Part shown: positions 1-8,819 of the stretch, in pieces
Layout of the letters: every line of letters begins with the position of its first letter
Numbering within the stretch: the first letter of the stretch is position 1
Origin: an uncultured Fibrobacter sp.
GTDB lineage: Bacteria > Fibrobacterota > Fibrobacteria > Fibrobacterales > Fibrobacteraceae
Direction: 5' to 3'
Length of the DNA: 64,000 nucleotides
Assembly: GCA_946414075.1 (NCBI GenBank)
Contig: CAMKNA010000001.1
Location: forward strand, 82,210-146,209
Translations under genes and position numbers: made by a program
Notes under the pieces: model-generated
What the model was told of the DNA's origin: nothing
What the model saw: only the letters and a program-made list of their open reading frames with translations
The model's database searches: none

Positions 1-690
1 CTCGAGAGCGGAATTTTTCATGAGGAAGGTGAGGAAGGCAAACTCGCTAATCATGTAGCAGAAGATGGGCAGCACCAGATGGTAGCCCAGGTCCGCCACC
101 TTCCCGAAAAAGCTGAAGTCCTCGAAGTCGTCGCTGGTAAGGCCCCCCAGCGGGAAGATGTCCAGGTAGGAGCCCCCCGCAAGGAAAATGATGAGCAAAA
201 TGCCCAGGGCATAACCCGGCATCACATAGCCCGAGAAAATCAGGCCCGAGCTAAGGGAGTCCAGCTTGCTGCCATGATGCACCGCCTTCCAAAGGCCCAG
301 CGGGATGCAAATCAGGTAGCTCAGGAAGAACGAGGTTATCCCGAAAAAAAGCGAAATGGGGAAACGGCTCACGATGACATCCCATACGGGGAGTCCGTAG
401 GTGTAGCTGGAACCCAAATCCAGGTGCAGCACATTCCAGAGCCAGGTCAGGTACCGTTTCCAGGCCGGCTGGTCAAAGCCGAAGTAGGCCTGGATTTGCG
501 CAATCTGGTCCGGCGAGAGCGCCTTGGAAGCGTCCACCCCGCCCTTCATGGCGGCGGCCTGCTGGGCCCTGGAAATCATCTCCTCCACGGGGCCGCCTGG
601 CAACAGCTGGATAAGTATAAAGCATACCAGCGAAATCCCGATGAGGGTCGGGATCATGAGCAGCAGGCGTCGGAGGATGTAGGAGCGCAT
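1..690 (-). CDS. ABC transporter permease, YejB/DppB family (partial, runs off the left edge)
   Basis: Inner-membrane permease half of a peptide-type ABC importer. The ORF track misses it because it has no stop inside the window. Reading the minus strand from the ATG at 690 gives MRSYILRRLLLMIPTLIGIS, the typical first membrane helix of the DppB/OppB/YejB family. It is followed by LLPGGPVEEMIS, where the GGPVE signature favours the YejB (microcin C/oligopeptide) branch, and then several hydrophobic segments. About 230 residues are visible and the C-terminal part with the EAA loop is outside. It lies 21 bp downstream of dapB on the same strand. Partner permease, ATPase and binding-protein genes would be expected beyond position 1. 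The transported substrate cannot be told from this fragment. Confidence 0.85.
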   Translation of the reverse strand, partial: MRSYILRRLLLMIPTLIGISLVCFILIQLLPGGPVEEMISRAQQAAAMKGGVDASKALSPDQIAQIQAYFGFDQPAWKRYLTWLWNVLHLDLGSSYTYGLPVWDVIVSRFPISLFFGITSFFLSYLICIPLGLWKAVHHGSKLDSLSSGLIFSGYVMPGYALGILLIIFLAGGSYLDIFPLGGLTSDDFEDFSFFGKVADLGYHLVLPIFCYMISEFAFLTFLMKNSALE

Positions 691-711
691 TGTTAGGCGA
701 AAGCACCGGTC

Positions 712-1542
712 CTAACGCATTTTGCCGGAACGGAGCACGTCCATCATGTTGAAGGGTTTGGCGGTTCCGTTTGCAAGGTGGCATGCGAGGAAGTTCACCG
801 CGTCCACGGTGCCTTCGGCGTAAATCTTGCGGCCGCAAACATTGTGCTGGAACTCGAAATGGACCGTACCGTCGGCGCTGTCCAGGCTGTAGGTGTGGAA
901 GGCGTGACCGCCCAGGTATTCCTCGGGCACATGCATCCGTTCCATCTGTTCCTTCTCGTTACGGACCTTCTCGATGTCGTCCACGGAGAAGTCAAAACCC
1001 ATCTTCTGGAAGTCCCCCACCACAGCGCGGGCGGTTCCGCTGGTGTCGGCCTTGGTCTTCTGGTGGCTTTCCACCACGGAAAGCTTGTAGCCGTTGAATG
1101 CCGTGGGGAATTCCTTGGCCAAAAACTCGATCATCATCTGGAAAGCCACAATCTGCTTTGCCATATTGGGGGCAATCACGCTGGGGTGGTTGGCATCGGC
1201 CACCAACTTGGCCAGGGCTTCTCGGTCGCCACCGGTAGTACCCATCACAAAGGGGATCTTGTGTTTCACATAGAAGGCGGCGTTGTCGTTCACCGCCGTA
1301 GGGTGGGTATAGTCGATGCAGATCAGGTCGGGGTACTTGGCCAGCACTTCGCCAATGCGTTCTTCGCGGTTGCTGGGCTTCAAGAGCTGAATGGTCTTGC
1401 CGGCCACCTCGGATTCGTTCTCCACGATAATCTCGCCCGTCAGAGAATACGGGACCAGTTCCAAGCCGCGGGCCACGCAAGTTTCGGCCACAATGCGGCC
1501 CATGTTGCCCGGAATTCCATTAACCATCACTTTTACAGACAT
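712..1542 (-). CDS. dapB: 4-hydroxy-tetrahydrodipicolinate reductase, plant-type
   Basis: Cytoplasmic NAD(P)H-dependent reductase of the lysine and meso-diaminopimelate pathway, feeding peptidoglycan synthesis. The 276 residues start with a Rossmann dinucleotide motif GIPGNMG (residues 9-15) and contain GTTGG near 101-105. The substrate-binding stretch reads ESHQKTKADTSGTA (158-171). Classical bacterial DapB has a paired-histidine (E/D)xHHxxKxDxPSGTA motif at this place. The ESHQ.K.D.SGTA form is characteristic of the plant-type DapB subfamily. The length fits that family. It sits 9 bp downstream of mutS and 21 bp upstream of the YejB-like permease, and is probably co-transcribed with both. 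The function call is firm; the subfamily call rests on motif reading. Confidence 0.93.
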   Translation of the reverse strand: MSVKVMVNGIPGNMGRIVAETCVARGLELVPYSLTGEIIVENESEVAGKTIQLLKPSNREERIGEVLAKYPDLICIDYTHPTAVNDNAAFYVKHKIPFVMGTTGGDREALAKLVADANHPSVIAPNMAKQIVAFQMMIEFLAKEFPTAFNGYKLSVVESHQKTKADTSGTARAVVGDFQKMGFDFSVDDIEKVRNEKEQMERMHVPEEYLGGHAFHTYSLDSADGTVHFEFQHNVCGRKIYAEGTVDAVNFLACHLANGTAKPFNMMDVLRSGKMR

Positions 1543-1551
1543 TGTCTACTC

Positions 1552-4170
1552 CTATTTTCCATAATTTTCTTTCAGCTCCGTGAGGCGTTGCAGGGCCTGC
1601 AGGGGTGTCATTTCTTCCGGACGCAAGCGGCTGATTTCTTGCTTCAAAAGCGTCAGCGACTCGTCGGGGGCGGCGAACAGGTCCATCTGAGGCTTTTCCT
1701 TGATCTTCTTGTGAATAGCCTCGTCGCTAGGGTCAATCTTCTGCTTCTCTAGACGGAGCAAAATCTTTCGGGCACGGCGCACCACCGTAGAGGGGAGCCC
1801 CGCCATCTCGGCCACGTGAATACCGTAGCTGGAATCGCAGGCCCCAGGGAGAATCTTGTGCAAAAAGATGAGCTTGTCACCCTTCTCCTGAACCGCCACC
1901 TGATAGTTCCCCGCATGTTCCAGGGAATCCACTAGGCCGGTCAGTTCGTGATAGTGGGTGGCGAAAAGGGTCAGCGCCATACGGGAGGGCTCGCTATGCA
2001 AAGTCTCCACGATGGACCAGGCGATGGAAAGGCCGTCGAAGGTGCTGGTTCCGCGACCGATTTCATCCAGCAGCACCAAGCTGTGGGGCGTTGCATTCCG
2101 CAAAATGTTGGCCGTCTCGATCATCTCCACCATAAAGGTACTGAGACCACGGCTCAAACGGTCGCTGGCCCCCACGCGGGTGAAAATCCGGTCCACCACG
2201 CCTATGCGGGCCGATTCCGCAGGCACAAAGCAACCCATCTGGGCCATCAGCACAATCAGCCCCGTCTGACGCAGGTAAGTCGATTTACCCGCCATGTTAG
2301 GGCCTGTAATGAGCATCAAGCGGGTAGCCTCAGGCGAAAGTTCCACATCGTTGGGGATAAAGTCCAGGTCCGGATTCACCGCCACGATGACAGGGTGGAA
2401 ACCGCCCCGAATCTCGATTCCCGTACCAGTATAGACTTCCGGGCACACGTAGTTGTACTTACGGGCGGCACGGGCAAAACTGTAAAGCGTATCCACACGG
2501 GCGATGGCGTCGGCGATTTCTTGAAGCTCGCTGCGCCAGCTGTTCACGCGGTCCCTGAGCTGACAGAAGATGCGGTATTCCAGCTCGTGAATGTTCACCT
2601 CGGCGTTGCTAATGACGGACTCGCATTCCTTCATCTCGGGGGTGATATAGCGTTCCGCGTTGACGGTGGTCTGCTTGCGGATGTATTCGTCGGGAATGGG
2701 CTTGGTGGCCTTGGCCATCTGGGCCCTTGTAATCTCGATGTAGTAGCCGAACACCCTGTTGTAGCCCACTTTGAGGCTGGGTATTTCCAGTCGTTCCCGC
2801 TCACGACTTTCCAGGGAGGCAATCCACTGGCGCTTATCCTTGATGTCGGCATTCATGGCGTCAAGCTCTACGTTGGCGCCCTCGCGAATCATACCACCCT
2901 CGCGGACCGTCAGGGGCAAGTCGTCATTGAAATTCTGGAGAAGTTCCTCTCCCCTGCCGCTGGCCAGTTCCAAAACCTGACGGAACTGTTCGAACAGCGG
3001 GGAATGCAGCTCCCCAAGCACACGGGCCACCTTAGAAGCCTGGCACAGGGAGCGACCCATACCCGAGAGGTCACGAGCGTTGGCGCGACCGCTCCCTACG
3101 CGCCCCATCAGGCGTTCCATGTCCAGAATAGAGGTAAGGGATTCCTTCAGCTCGTCCAGAGCCATGGGGTTACCCACCAGCTCGGACACGGCGGCCTGAC
3201 GTTCCTGAATCTTCGCCACCGAAATCAGCGGGTGGCTTACCCAGTCCTTCAGCACGCGGCCGCCCATGGCGGTAACGGTAAAGTCCAGAACAGAACACAA
3301 GGTGCTAGAATAATCGTCGGCGTTCAGCGGGCGGACCAGTTCCAGGTTCCTGAGGGTGCTGGGGTCCAGGGTCATGTAGTCGTCCAGATTCAAAATCTCG
3401 AGGCCCGTAAAGTGGGACAGCTCGGACTTTTTCTGGTTCATCAGGTACTGGAGAAGGGCTCCTGTCACCGCCGTTTCCCTGTCGCGTCCATCCAGGCCCA
3501 AGCCCACCAGGGATTCCACCTTGAAGTGGGCATACAGCACATCACGGGCCTGTTCCGCCGTAAACAAGAAGGCAGGAATTTCCGTAATCAGGATATTCTC
3601 GGAGCGGATAATGTCCATGATGCCGGTGGGAATCTGGCAGCCTTCGGCAATGACCACTTCCTTGGGCATGCGCCTGCAGAACTCGCACTCGAAGGACTGC
3701 TCCGAACTCCGGCTCACCGCAAGGTAGCCCGTGGTCACATCGGCAAAGGCGAACACCGCCTCCCCCGCCGTTTCCGCCGGCGTGTAGGCACAGAGGTAGT
3801 TGGCCTCCTTGGCGTTCAGGTTGGTCTCGTCCATGGCGGTTCCGGCGCTGATGATTTCCACCACGTCACGCTTCACGATTCCCTTGGCAAGCTTGGGGTC
3901 TTCCACCTGCTCGCAGATGGCTATGCGGTAACCGGCGGCCACCATCTTGGGCACATAGCGGTCCGCAGCATGGTGCGGGAACCCGCACAGGGGTGTCTCC
4001 CCCGCGGCCCCGTTGTTTCGGCTGGTAAGGGTGAGCCCCAAAATCTTGGAAGCAACAACGGCATCTTCTTCGAACAGTTCGAAGAAGTCTCCCATTCTAA
4101 AAAAAAGTATGCAGCCCGGATTCTGTTTCTTGATTTCGTAATACTGCTGCATCAAGGGCGTTGCGGCCAT
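1552..4170 (-). CDS. mutS: DNA mismatch repair protein MutS
   Basis: Mismatch recognition ATPase that clamps mispaired DNA and recruits MutL. The 872-residue length is typical of MutS1. The N-terminal mismatch-reading motif is present as GDFFELF with the F-x-E residues at F29 and E31. The ABC-type ATPase at the C-terminus has Walker A GPNMAGKST near residue 620 followed by the LLDEIGRGTSTFDG Walker B/D-loop region. The ATG overlaps the scpB stop codon by one base (TGATG on the minus strand), so the two are translationally coupled. mutL lies about 44 kb away in the same window. No frameshift or missing key residue was seen. Confidence 0.98.
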   Translation of the reverse strand: MAATPLMQQYYEIKKQNPGCILFFRMGDFFELFEEDAVVASKILGLTLTSRNNGAAGETPLCGFPHHAADRYVPKMVAAGYRIAICEQVEDPKLAKGIVKRDVVEIISAGTAMDETNLNAKEANYLCAYTPAETAGEAVFAFADVTTGYLAVSRSSEQSFECEFCRRMPKEVVIAEGCQIPTGIMDIIRSENILITEIPAFLFTAEQARDVLYAHFKVESLVGLGLDGRDRETAVTGALLQYLMNQKKSELSHFTGLEILNLDDYMTLDPSTLRNLELVRPLNADDYSSTLCSVLDFTVTAMGGRVLKDWVSHPLISVAKIQERQAAVSELVGNPMALDELKESLTSILDMERLMGRVGSGRANARDLSGMGRSLCQASKVARVLGELHSPLFEQFRQVLELASGRGEELLQNFNDDLPLTVREGGMIREGANVELDAMNADIKDKRQWIASLESRERERLEIPSLKVGYNRVFGYYIEITRAQMAKATKPIPDEYIRKQTTVNAERYITPEMKECESVISNAEVNIHELEYRIFCQLRDRVNSWRSELQEIADAIARVDTLYSFARAARKYNYVCPEVYTGTGIEIRGGFHPVIVAVNPDLDFIPNDVELSPEATRLMLITGPNMAGKSTYLRQTGLIVLMAQMGCFVPAESARIGVVDRIFTRVGASDRLSRGLSTFMVEMIETANILRNATPHSLVLLDEIGRGTSTFDGLSIAWSIVETLHSEPSRMALTLFATHYHELTGLVDSLEHAGNYQVAVQEKGDKLIFLHKILPGACDSSYGIHVAEMAGLPSTVVRRARKILLRLEKQKIDPSDEAIHKKIKEKPQMDLFAAPDESLTLLKQEISRLRPEEMTPLQALQRLTELKENYGK

Positions 4171-4877
4171 CAGGTCTCTCCCATGGACAGCTCAATCTGG
4201 TCGGGAACCTCTTCGGGGGCCTTGGGCTCCTCGGGAGCGTTCTCGGGTATGGAATACTGGGGCACCAGATTGCCCGCTTCCAGAAGTTCGCTGAACTCCC
4301 TCAGGCGGGGCAGGTCTTCGGGAATGCGGTTAATCCCGAAGTACTTCATAAACTCTTGAGTGGTAATGTAGGTGTAGGGGTTGCCCACCGTCTCCGCACG
4401 GGCTCCCAGAGAGATAAATCCCTTGTCCAGCAGGTTACGGATTGGGCCATCCACAGAAGCCACACCACGGACCTGCTCTATGGCGGCCTTGGTAATGGGC
4501 TGCTGGTAGGCAATGACGGCCAGGGTTTCCAGGGCCGCCTGGGAAAGCCTACGGGCATTGGCCTCCGGAAAAAGCTTGCGCACCCAGGGGTAATACTTGG
4601 CTCGGGTCCGGAATCGGTACCCACCGGCCTGTTCCACAATTTCGAAGGGAGACTGTATCTTGTTCAGGGAATCGTTGGCGGTAATCAGGGCCTCGGCCAC
4701 GGTACGGGCATCCAGGAAATCCCCCAGGATTTCCTTCAACTTTTTCAGGGTCACAATGTCCGGAGACGCAAAAACCAGGGCCTGGATAATGCGGGCCAGG
4801 TCTTCGCGGCTTTCCACTTTCGGAAGTTCCGCCGATTCCTCGGCAGCTTCTTCCATATTCGATACATTCTCACTCAT
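4170..4877 (-). CDS. scpB: Segregation and condensation protein B
   Basis: Kleisin-associated winged-helix subunit of the SMC-ScpAB condensin that organises and segregates the chromosome. The protein has 235 residues with the two winged-helix repeats of ScpB. Recognisable segments are LSQAALETLAVIAYQQPITKA and VRGVASVDGPIRNLLDKGFI in the second half. An acidic, glutamate-rich N-terminal stretch and a proline/glutamate-rich tail flank the core. The start overlaps the end of ccsA by 8 bp, and the stop overlaps the mutS start. ScpA and SMC are not in this window. Confidence 0.93.
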   Translation of the reverse strand: MSENVSNMEEAAEESAELPKVESREDLARIIQALVFASPDIVTLKKLKEILGDFLDARTVAEALITANDSLNKIQSPFEIVEQAGGYRFRTRAKYYPWVRKLFPEANARRLSQAALETLAVIAYQQPITKAAIEQVRGVASVDGPIRNLLDKGFISLGARAETVGNPYTYITTQEFMKYFGINRIPEDLPRLREFSELLEAGNLVPQYSIPENAPEEPKAPEEVPDQIELSMGET

Positions 4878-6318
4878 GTTTTCGAAAATAGAAATTTAAG
4901 AACAGAATCAAGGCCAAATCCGCCAAAACAAAGCCCACAAGCCCCGTAAACGTGCCATTCTGGAATCCATAGCTATGGAGCCCCACGCCAAGCAGGTTGA
5001 TCCCGAACCAACACAGGAAGGTAACAATGACATTGAAGGCGTTAAACAGGGCAAAACCCCGGTTCGTGACCAGGCGGCCAGACCGCAGATGCAACCCAAG
5101 CATAGTCCAAAGGATCACGAACAGGGCCCCGCATTCCTTGGGGTCGAACCCCCAGAAACGGCCCCAGGCAAAGTCCGCCCACATGCCCCCCAGCAAGGTC
5201 CCCACCATGGTGAGGGCCGACCCAAAGACCAGCGTGCCGTACAGCAGGGGAACCAGGTGGTCCTCGCCAGGAATCTCCCCGCCCCTAAAGCGAAACAGCG
5301 CCACATGGGCCACAATTCCCGAAAGGATCACCCCCGCAAATCCAAGGGCGATGGTAAACACATGGAGGGTCAAGAACACCGAAGAATTCAGGACCGCGGG
5401 CACGGCACGGAAGGCATCCCCCGTCTCCAAGACAAACCGGTCAAAGAACAGCAGCAGGCTCGACACAAAGGCGATAGGCACCATCAGGGAAAAACTGCGG
5501 TGAGGGCAACGGAAGAACGCCACCACCTCGAAAGATTCCAGCAAAAAGGCCACCCACAGGACAATTTCGTACAAATTAACCATAGGCGGACGCCCGGTAG
5601 CCACAAGCCGCACCACAAGGGTCAAGCCCACTATCCCCGCCGCCACCAGGCCGGCCACATTCGCCCCACGGTCCAGGGCCGTCTTCTTGAAATTCAGGTT
5701 CAAAAGCGAGAGCAAGAACCCCACAAAGGCCGCCACAAAGGCCCACAGCACCGGGTCCACAAGGTAGTACAAAAGTTCCAGCTTCACCCGCCGAACCGTA
5801 GAGCCGCTTTCGGCAAGGCCTGGCTCCGCCAGGGTGAAAAGATCCTTCACCCGGGCACTATCCGCCAGGGTCTCGAAAAGCTGGACATTCCCGTAGAGCC
5901 GTTTCATCTCCAGCGTGGCGGCATGGCCATCTTCCCTGCTGGCGTAAAACTTCAGCAGGTCCTTAGACTTGGAAAGCTCCCCATAGCTCACATACCGGCT
6001 GTCCTTCGGGAGCGAAAGCGCATCCGACACATCGCTGCGCAACACCTTGAAAAGCTTCCAATCCCGAGTCGCGGGCTTTCCACCCATAATTTCTATGACC
6101 ACTTCGGCGGCCTGCATCTTACGGGGGCACCGGTCTGCCTCCCCAACCGCGCAACGGTAAGCCGTTTTTCCCGAAAAACCGTCCAGCACATCCCGGGCAA
6201 AGGAACCGAAGGGCCGCACCTCCCCCTGGTAGACAATAGCCGTCTCAGACGCCCACGCCATCGACGCCACGGCGAGCAAAAGAAGCATGAATATTTTCGG
6301 GAACGGCAGTCGGGTCAT
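4870..6318 (-). CDS. ccsA: System II cytochrome c biogenesis protein CcsA/ResC
   Basis: Integral membrane haem-handling subunit that, with ResB/Ccs1, attaches haem to apocytochromes c on the outer face of the inner membrane. It has 482 residues. An N-terminal signal-like helix (KIFMLLLLAVASMAWASE) and a soluble region of about 150 residues precede a block of roughly eight membrane helices. The haem-binding WWD-type signature is visible at about residues 378-393 as WADFAWGRFWGFDPKE, and conserved histidines flank it (for example in TLHVF and GLHSYG). Its ATG overlaps the stop of the ResB-like gene by 4 bp. The pair forms a complete system II module inside an operon that otherwise carries scpB, mutS and dapB. 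Confidence 0.9.
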   Translation of the reverse strand: MTRLPFPKIFMLLLLAVASMAWASETAIVYQGEVRPFGSFARDVLDGFSGKTAYRCAVGEADRCPRKMQAAEVVIEIMGGKPATRDWKLFKVLRSDVSDALSLPKDSRYVSYGELSKSKDLLKFYASREDGHAATLEMKRLYGNVQLFETLADSARVKDLFTLAEPGLAESGSTVRRVKLELLYYLVDPVLWAFVAAFVGFLLSLLNLNFKKTALDRGANVAGLVAAGIVGLTLVVRLVATGRPPMVNLYEIVLWVAFLLESFEVVAFFRCPHRSFSLMVPIAFVSSLLLFFDRFVLETGDAFRAVPAVLNSSVFLTLHVFTIALGFAGVILSGIVAHVALFRFRGGEIPGEDHLVPLLYGTLVFGSALTMVGTLLGGMWADFAWGRFWGFDPKECGALFVILWTMLGLHLRSGRLVTNRGFALFNAFNVIVTFLCWFGINLLGVGLHSYGFQNGTFTGLVGFVLADLALILFLNFYFRKHE

Positions 6319-6953
6319 ATTTTTTTGCGGTTCCCTATCATAACGCCACCGTAGAAGTAGGCAAGACTCACAAGCAACAAGATCGTAAACAGATACGGCA
6401 CAAAGCGTAAGGGGTCATAGGTCACTGTATAGAGGTCGATGGAAGCCCCAGGCGACATGGGATAGCGGCCACGGTATTCCACATGGTAGGCCCAACTGGT
6501 CTCTTCCAGGGGCAACTGCCGGGCGTAAGTCCCAAGGCTATCCCCTGCCGGGAACATGGTCAACACTCCAGACATTTCAGGGGCCGATTCCGGGGCCACA
6601 TTCTTGTAGCCGTTATACCTTACCTGAACGCCACTTCCCACAAGGCTCCCCACCAAAAGCAAAAGCAGGGCCACATGAATTCCGTAAAGCCCAACATAAC
6701 GCCAGCCCCGAGGCATCCTGAAAATCATGGAAAGAACCAGGTGGATTGCGGCCAACACCGAAAGCCCCTTCATGGCAGGCACGGGAATAACATCAAAAAT
6801 CCAGACGCAAAAACTCCCGAAAAAACGCTCCGTTCCCACATCCATGCCCATGGAGACCTGGCCCAGAACGCCCCAAAAGACCACAAGAAGGAACGCCACC
6901 AGCAAGAACACGGTCACCTTAAGAGACCCGCAGAATCTCGCCACCTGCAACAT
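6315..6953 (-). CDS. ResB/Ccs1-like cytochrome c biogenesis protein
   Basis: Probable partner of CcsA in system II cytochrome c assembly. The chosen start (MLQVARFCGSLKV) overlaps the upstream phosphoesterase stop in a TGATG junction. The ORF track start at 6971 would extend the overlap with no added homology. The product is about 212 residues: a first membrane helix (TVFLLVAFLLVVFWGVLG), two further helices near residues 65-100, a periplasmic stretch, and a last helix (FVPYLFTILLLVSLAYFYGG) ending in a basic tail. It is much shorter than canonical ResB (about 350-550 residues), so the periplasmic domain is reduced. Identification rests on the helix layout and on the 4 bp overlap with ccsA. 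Confidence 0.75.
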   Translation of the reverse strand: MLQVARFCGSLKVTVFLLVAFLLVVFWGVLGQVSMGMDVGTERFFGSFCVWIFDVIPVPAMKGLSVLAAIHLVLSMIFRMPRGWRYVGLYGIHVALLLLLVGSLVGSGVQVRYNGYKNVAPESAPEMSGVLTMFPAGDSLGTYARQLPLEETSWAYHVEYRGRYPMSPGASIDLYTVTYDPLRFVPYLFTILLLVSLAYFYGGVMIGNRKKI

Positions 6954-7936
6954 CAGTTGCCCTCCACCCACACGAACTTGCGGGCATCCAGTTCCGGCTC
7001 CCCGTCAAAGCGGTAGGCCACCATACGGCCATGCCCAAGGAAACTCCCGATGCTGTAATCCAGGCAGCAAACATTCTTACGGATAAGCGCCGGTTCGCCT
7101 TTAAGCCAGTAGTGCCCGAAAAACACGGGGCGTTCACCCGCACCGTAGAACTTGCGGGACCGAATGGACTCGGGAACGGGCTCGGCTGCAAATTCCACGC
7201 CAGGCTGGAGCGCCATTTCCTTCAGGGTGGCGTTCTTCGGGTCCACCCACCAGCGGAGCCGCATCTTCTTGCGCACCACGCCTTCGCCGTCCCGGAACGA
7301 ACGGCCCGCAGGCAGCTCCATCTCGGGCCCCTTCAGCAAGATATCCAGAGGGTGGAACAGGGAATCTTCAAATTCGTTATGGCTGTCGCAGGCCCTGGCA
7401 ATCAGTTCGTCAAAGTTCCCGTCGGCAAAGCTCTCAATGCCCGCATCTCGCAGGGCCTGCACGCACTCCGCGTCATAGCAGGCGTGCTGCGCCCTAAAAA
7501 GGTCCGTTTCCAGGTAGAAGGGCAAGGTCTTCAGAAAGTCCAGCATCTCCCGGAATTCCTGCTGTCGCCCGCGGTAAGATTCCACCGTCCGGGCGAGAAT
7601 CGCCACCTTGTTGAAGGAATGGTCCCGCAGGTACCCGCCCGTAATGGACTTCAAAAAGTGCCCACCGCCCGCGCCGTTCTGTTGCCAAAAACACAAGGTG
7701 TTGAACTCGTGGTTTCCCATAAGGGCGGTGGCATTTCCAGCGTCCCGCATGGCGCGGACCAGGTCCACCGTCTCCCGAGATTCGCACCCGCGGTCGATGT
7801 AGTCCCCAAGGAACACCACCTTCCGGCTACCGCCCGGATAGCGGAACGCGCAGGCGTGTTCCTCGTAGCCCAACTTTTTAAGCAGGGTCCGCAGCTCGCT
7901 ACAATGACCGTGAATGTCACCAATAAAATCAATCAT
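6953..7936 (-). CDS. Calcineurin-like metallophosphoesterase (Ser/Thr phosphatase superfamily)
   Basis: Probable cytoplasmic metal-dependent phosphoesterase of 327 residues. The start is taken at MIDFIGDIHGH. The longer ORF from 8029 would run over the divergent gene and its promoter. The PPP-family metal-binding signature is complete: GDIHGH (6-11), then GDYIDRG, then GNHE. Later histidines occur in the C-terminal half (for example FFGHYWLKG). Related proteins include bis(5'-nucleosyl)-tetraphosphatases and PrpE-like phosphatases, and the sequence alone does not separate these. It is first in the minus-strand run leading into resB and ccsA. A TATATT hexamer lies 12 nt upstream of the ATG with no clear Shine-Dalgarno. 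Confidence 0.88.
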   Translation of the reverse strand: MIDFIGDIHGHCSELRTLLKKLGYEEHACAFRYPGGSRKVVFLGDYIDRGCESRETVDLVRAMRDAGNATALMGNHEFNTLCFWQQNGAGGGHFLKSITGGYLRDHSFNKVAILARTVESYRGRQQEFREMLDFLKTLPFYLETDLFRAQHACYDAECVQALRDAGIESFADGNFDELIARACDSHNEFEDSLFHPLDILLKGPEMELPAGRSFRDGEGVVRKKMRLRWWVDPKNATLKEMALQPGVEFAAEPVPESIRSRKFYGAGERPVFFGHYWLKGEPALIRKNVCCLDYSIGSFLGHGRMVAYRFDGEPELDARKFVWVEGN

Positions 7937-7985
7937 AAATCTTTGTTGAATATAACAATAAAAAATCCTATATTTTAACTGAATT
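7937..7985. promoter_or_regulatory. Divergent promoter region, near-leaderless on both sides
   Basis: Only 49 bp of AT-rich sequence separate two divergent starts. On the plus strand TTGAAT (7946-7951), a 17 bp spacer and TATATT (7969-7974) form a good sigma70-type promoter. Its expected start site is about 4-5 nt before the ATG at 7986. On the minus strand TATATT (7954-7949) ends 12 nt before the ATG at 7936. The two promoters overlap, and neither gene has a visible Shine-Dalgarno sequence. Confidence 0.6.
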
Positions 7986-8819
7986 ATGGAAATCGGCAAA
8001 TACAATCGCGCCCGGGTCGAAAGCATCATGCCCCAGGGCTATTACCTGGAGCTGGAAACCGGCGGAAGGGTACTGCTTCCCGGAAACCGCGAAGAATTTT
8101 CCCTGGAAGAAGGCGAAATCCTGGATGTATTCGTCTATATGGACAGCGAGGACCGCCCCATCGCCACATTGCAAAAGCCTTACGCCCAAGCCGGAGAATT
8201 TGCCGTGCTAGAAGTCAAGGATGTGAACCGCGTAGGCGCCTTTCTAGACTGGGGGCTGAACAAGGACCTGTTTTTGCCCTACAAGCAACAGCTGGGAGAG
8301 CTGCAGCGGGGCGACCGCTGCGTAGTCTATGTCTTGCTGGACGACAAGAGCAACCGCCTGGTGGCCACCGAAAAAATCAAGAGCTTCATCGACACCGACA
8401 CATCGGAGCTGCACATCGGCGAGCGAGTGGAGCTGGCCGCCTACGAAGTCACGCCGGACTATGTGGACTTTCTGGTGAACTACCGCTACACGGGGCGCCT
8501 TATGGTCACGCCCGGCACCAAGCGCATCTACATCGGCGACACCATGCCGGGCTACATCCAGCGCTTTACCAGCGACGGAAAGATCACCCTGAACCTTTCA
8601 CCCGTAGGCTACAAGGGCATCATGAAAAGCGACAGCCCCAGTGCGGTACTCCGCAAGCTTGAAGAAGCGGGAGGGTTCCTGCCCTACGGCGACCACACCG
8701 ACCCAGAGACAATCCAGAAGGAATTCGGCATGTCCAAGAAGACCTTCAAGAAAATTCTCGGGACCCTCTACCGCGAAGGAAAAATCCTAATCCAGGACGA
8801 CGGCATCAAGGCCTGCTAA
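7986..8819 (+). CDS. CvfB/YitL-like S1 RNA-binding protein
   Basis: Putative cytoplasmic RNA-binding regulator of 277 residues with several S1-type OB folds in a row. S1-like features include the RVGAFLDWGLNKDLFLP segment near residue 85 and later KRIYIGDTMPGYIQRFTSDGKITLNLSP. A C-terminal winged-helix-like end follows (TIQKEFGMSKKTFKKILGTLYREGKI). This arrangement and length match the CvfB family, whose Staphylococcus aureus member affects virulence gene expression. The role here is unknown. It is transcribed alone and divergently from the phosphoesterase. Its stop overlaps the convergent barrel-protein stop by 4 bp. Confidence 0.88.
   Translation: MEIGKYNRARVESIMPQGYYLELETGGRVLLPGNREEFSLEEGEILDVFVYMDSEDRPIATLQKPYAQAGEFAVLEVKDVNRVGAFLDWGLNKDLFLPYKQQLGELQRGDRCVVYVLLDDKSNRLVATEKIKSFIDTDTSELHIGERVELAAYEVTPDYVDFLVNYRYTGRLMVTPGTKRIYIGDTMPGYIQRFTSDGKITLNLSPVGYKGIMKSDSPSAVLRKLEEAGGFLPYGDHTDPETIQKEFGMSKKTFKKILGTLYREGKILIQDDGIKAC

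Noticed and set aside
1948-4359. 803-residue plus-strand ORF opposite mutS
   Set aside because: Antisense shadow of mutS and scpB with histidine/glycine-rich nonsense composition, no domain and no start signal.
4975-6354. 459-residue plus-strand ORF opposite ccsA
   Set aside because: Rich in Pro/His/Arg/Gln with no homology signal; ccsA on the other strand is clearly real.
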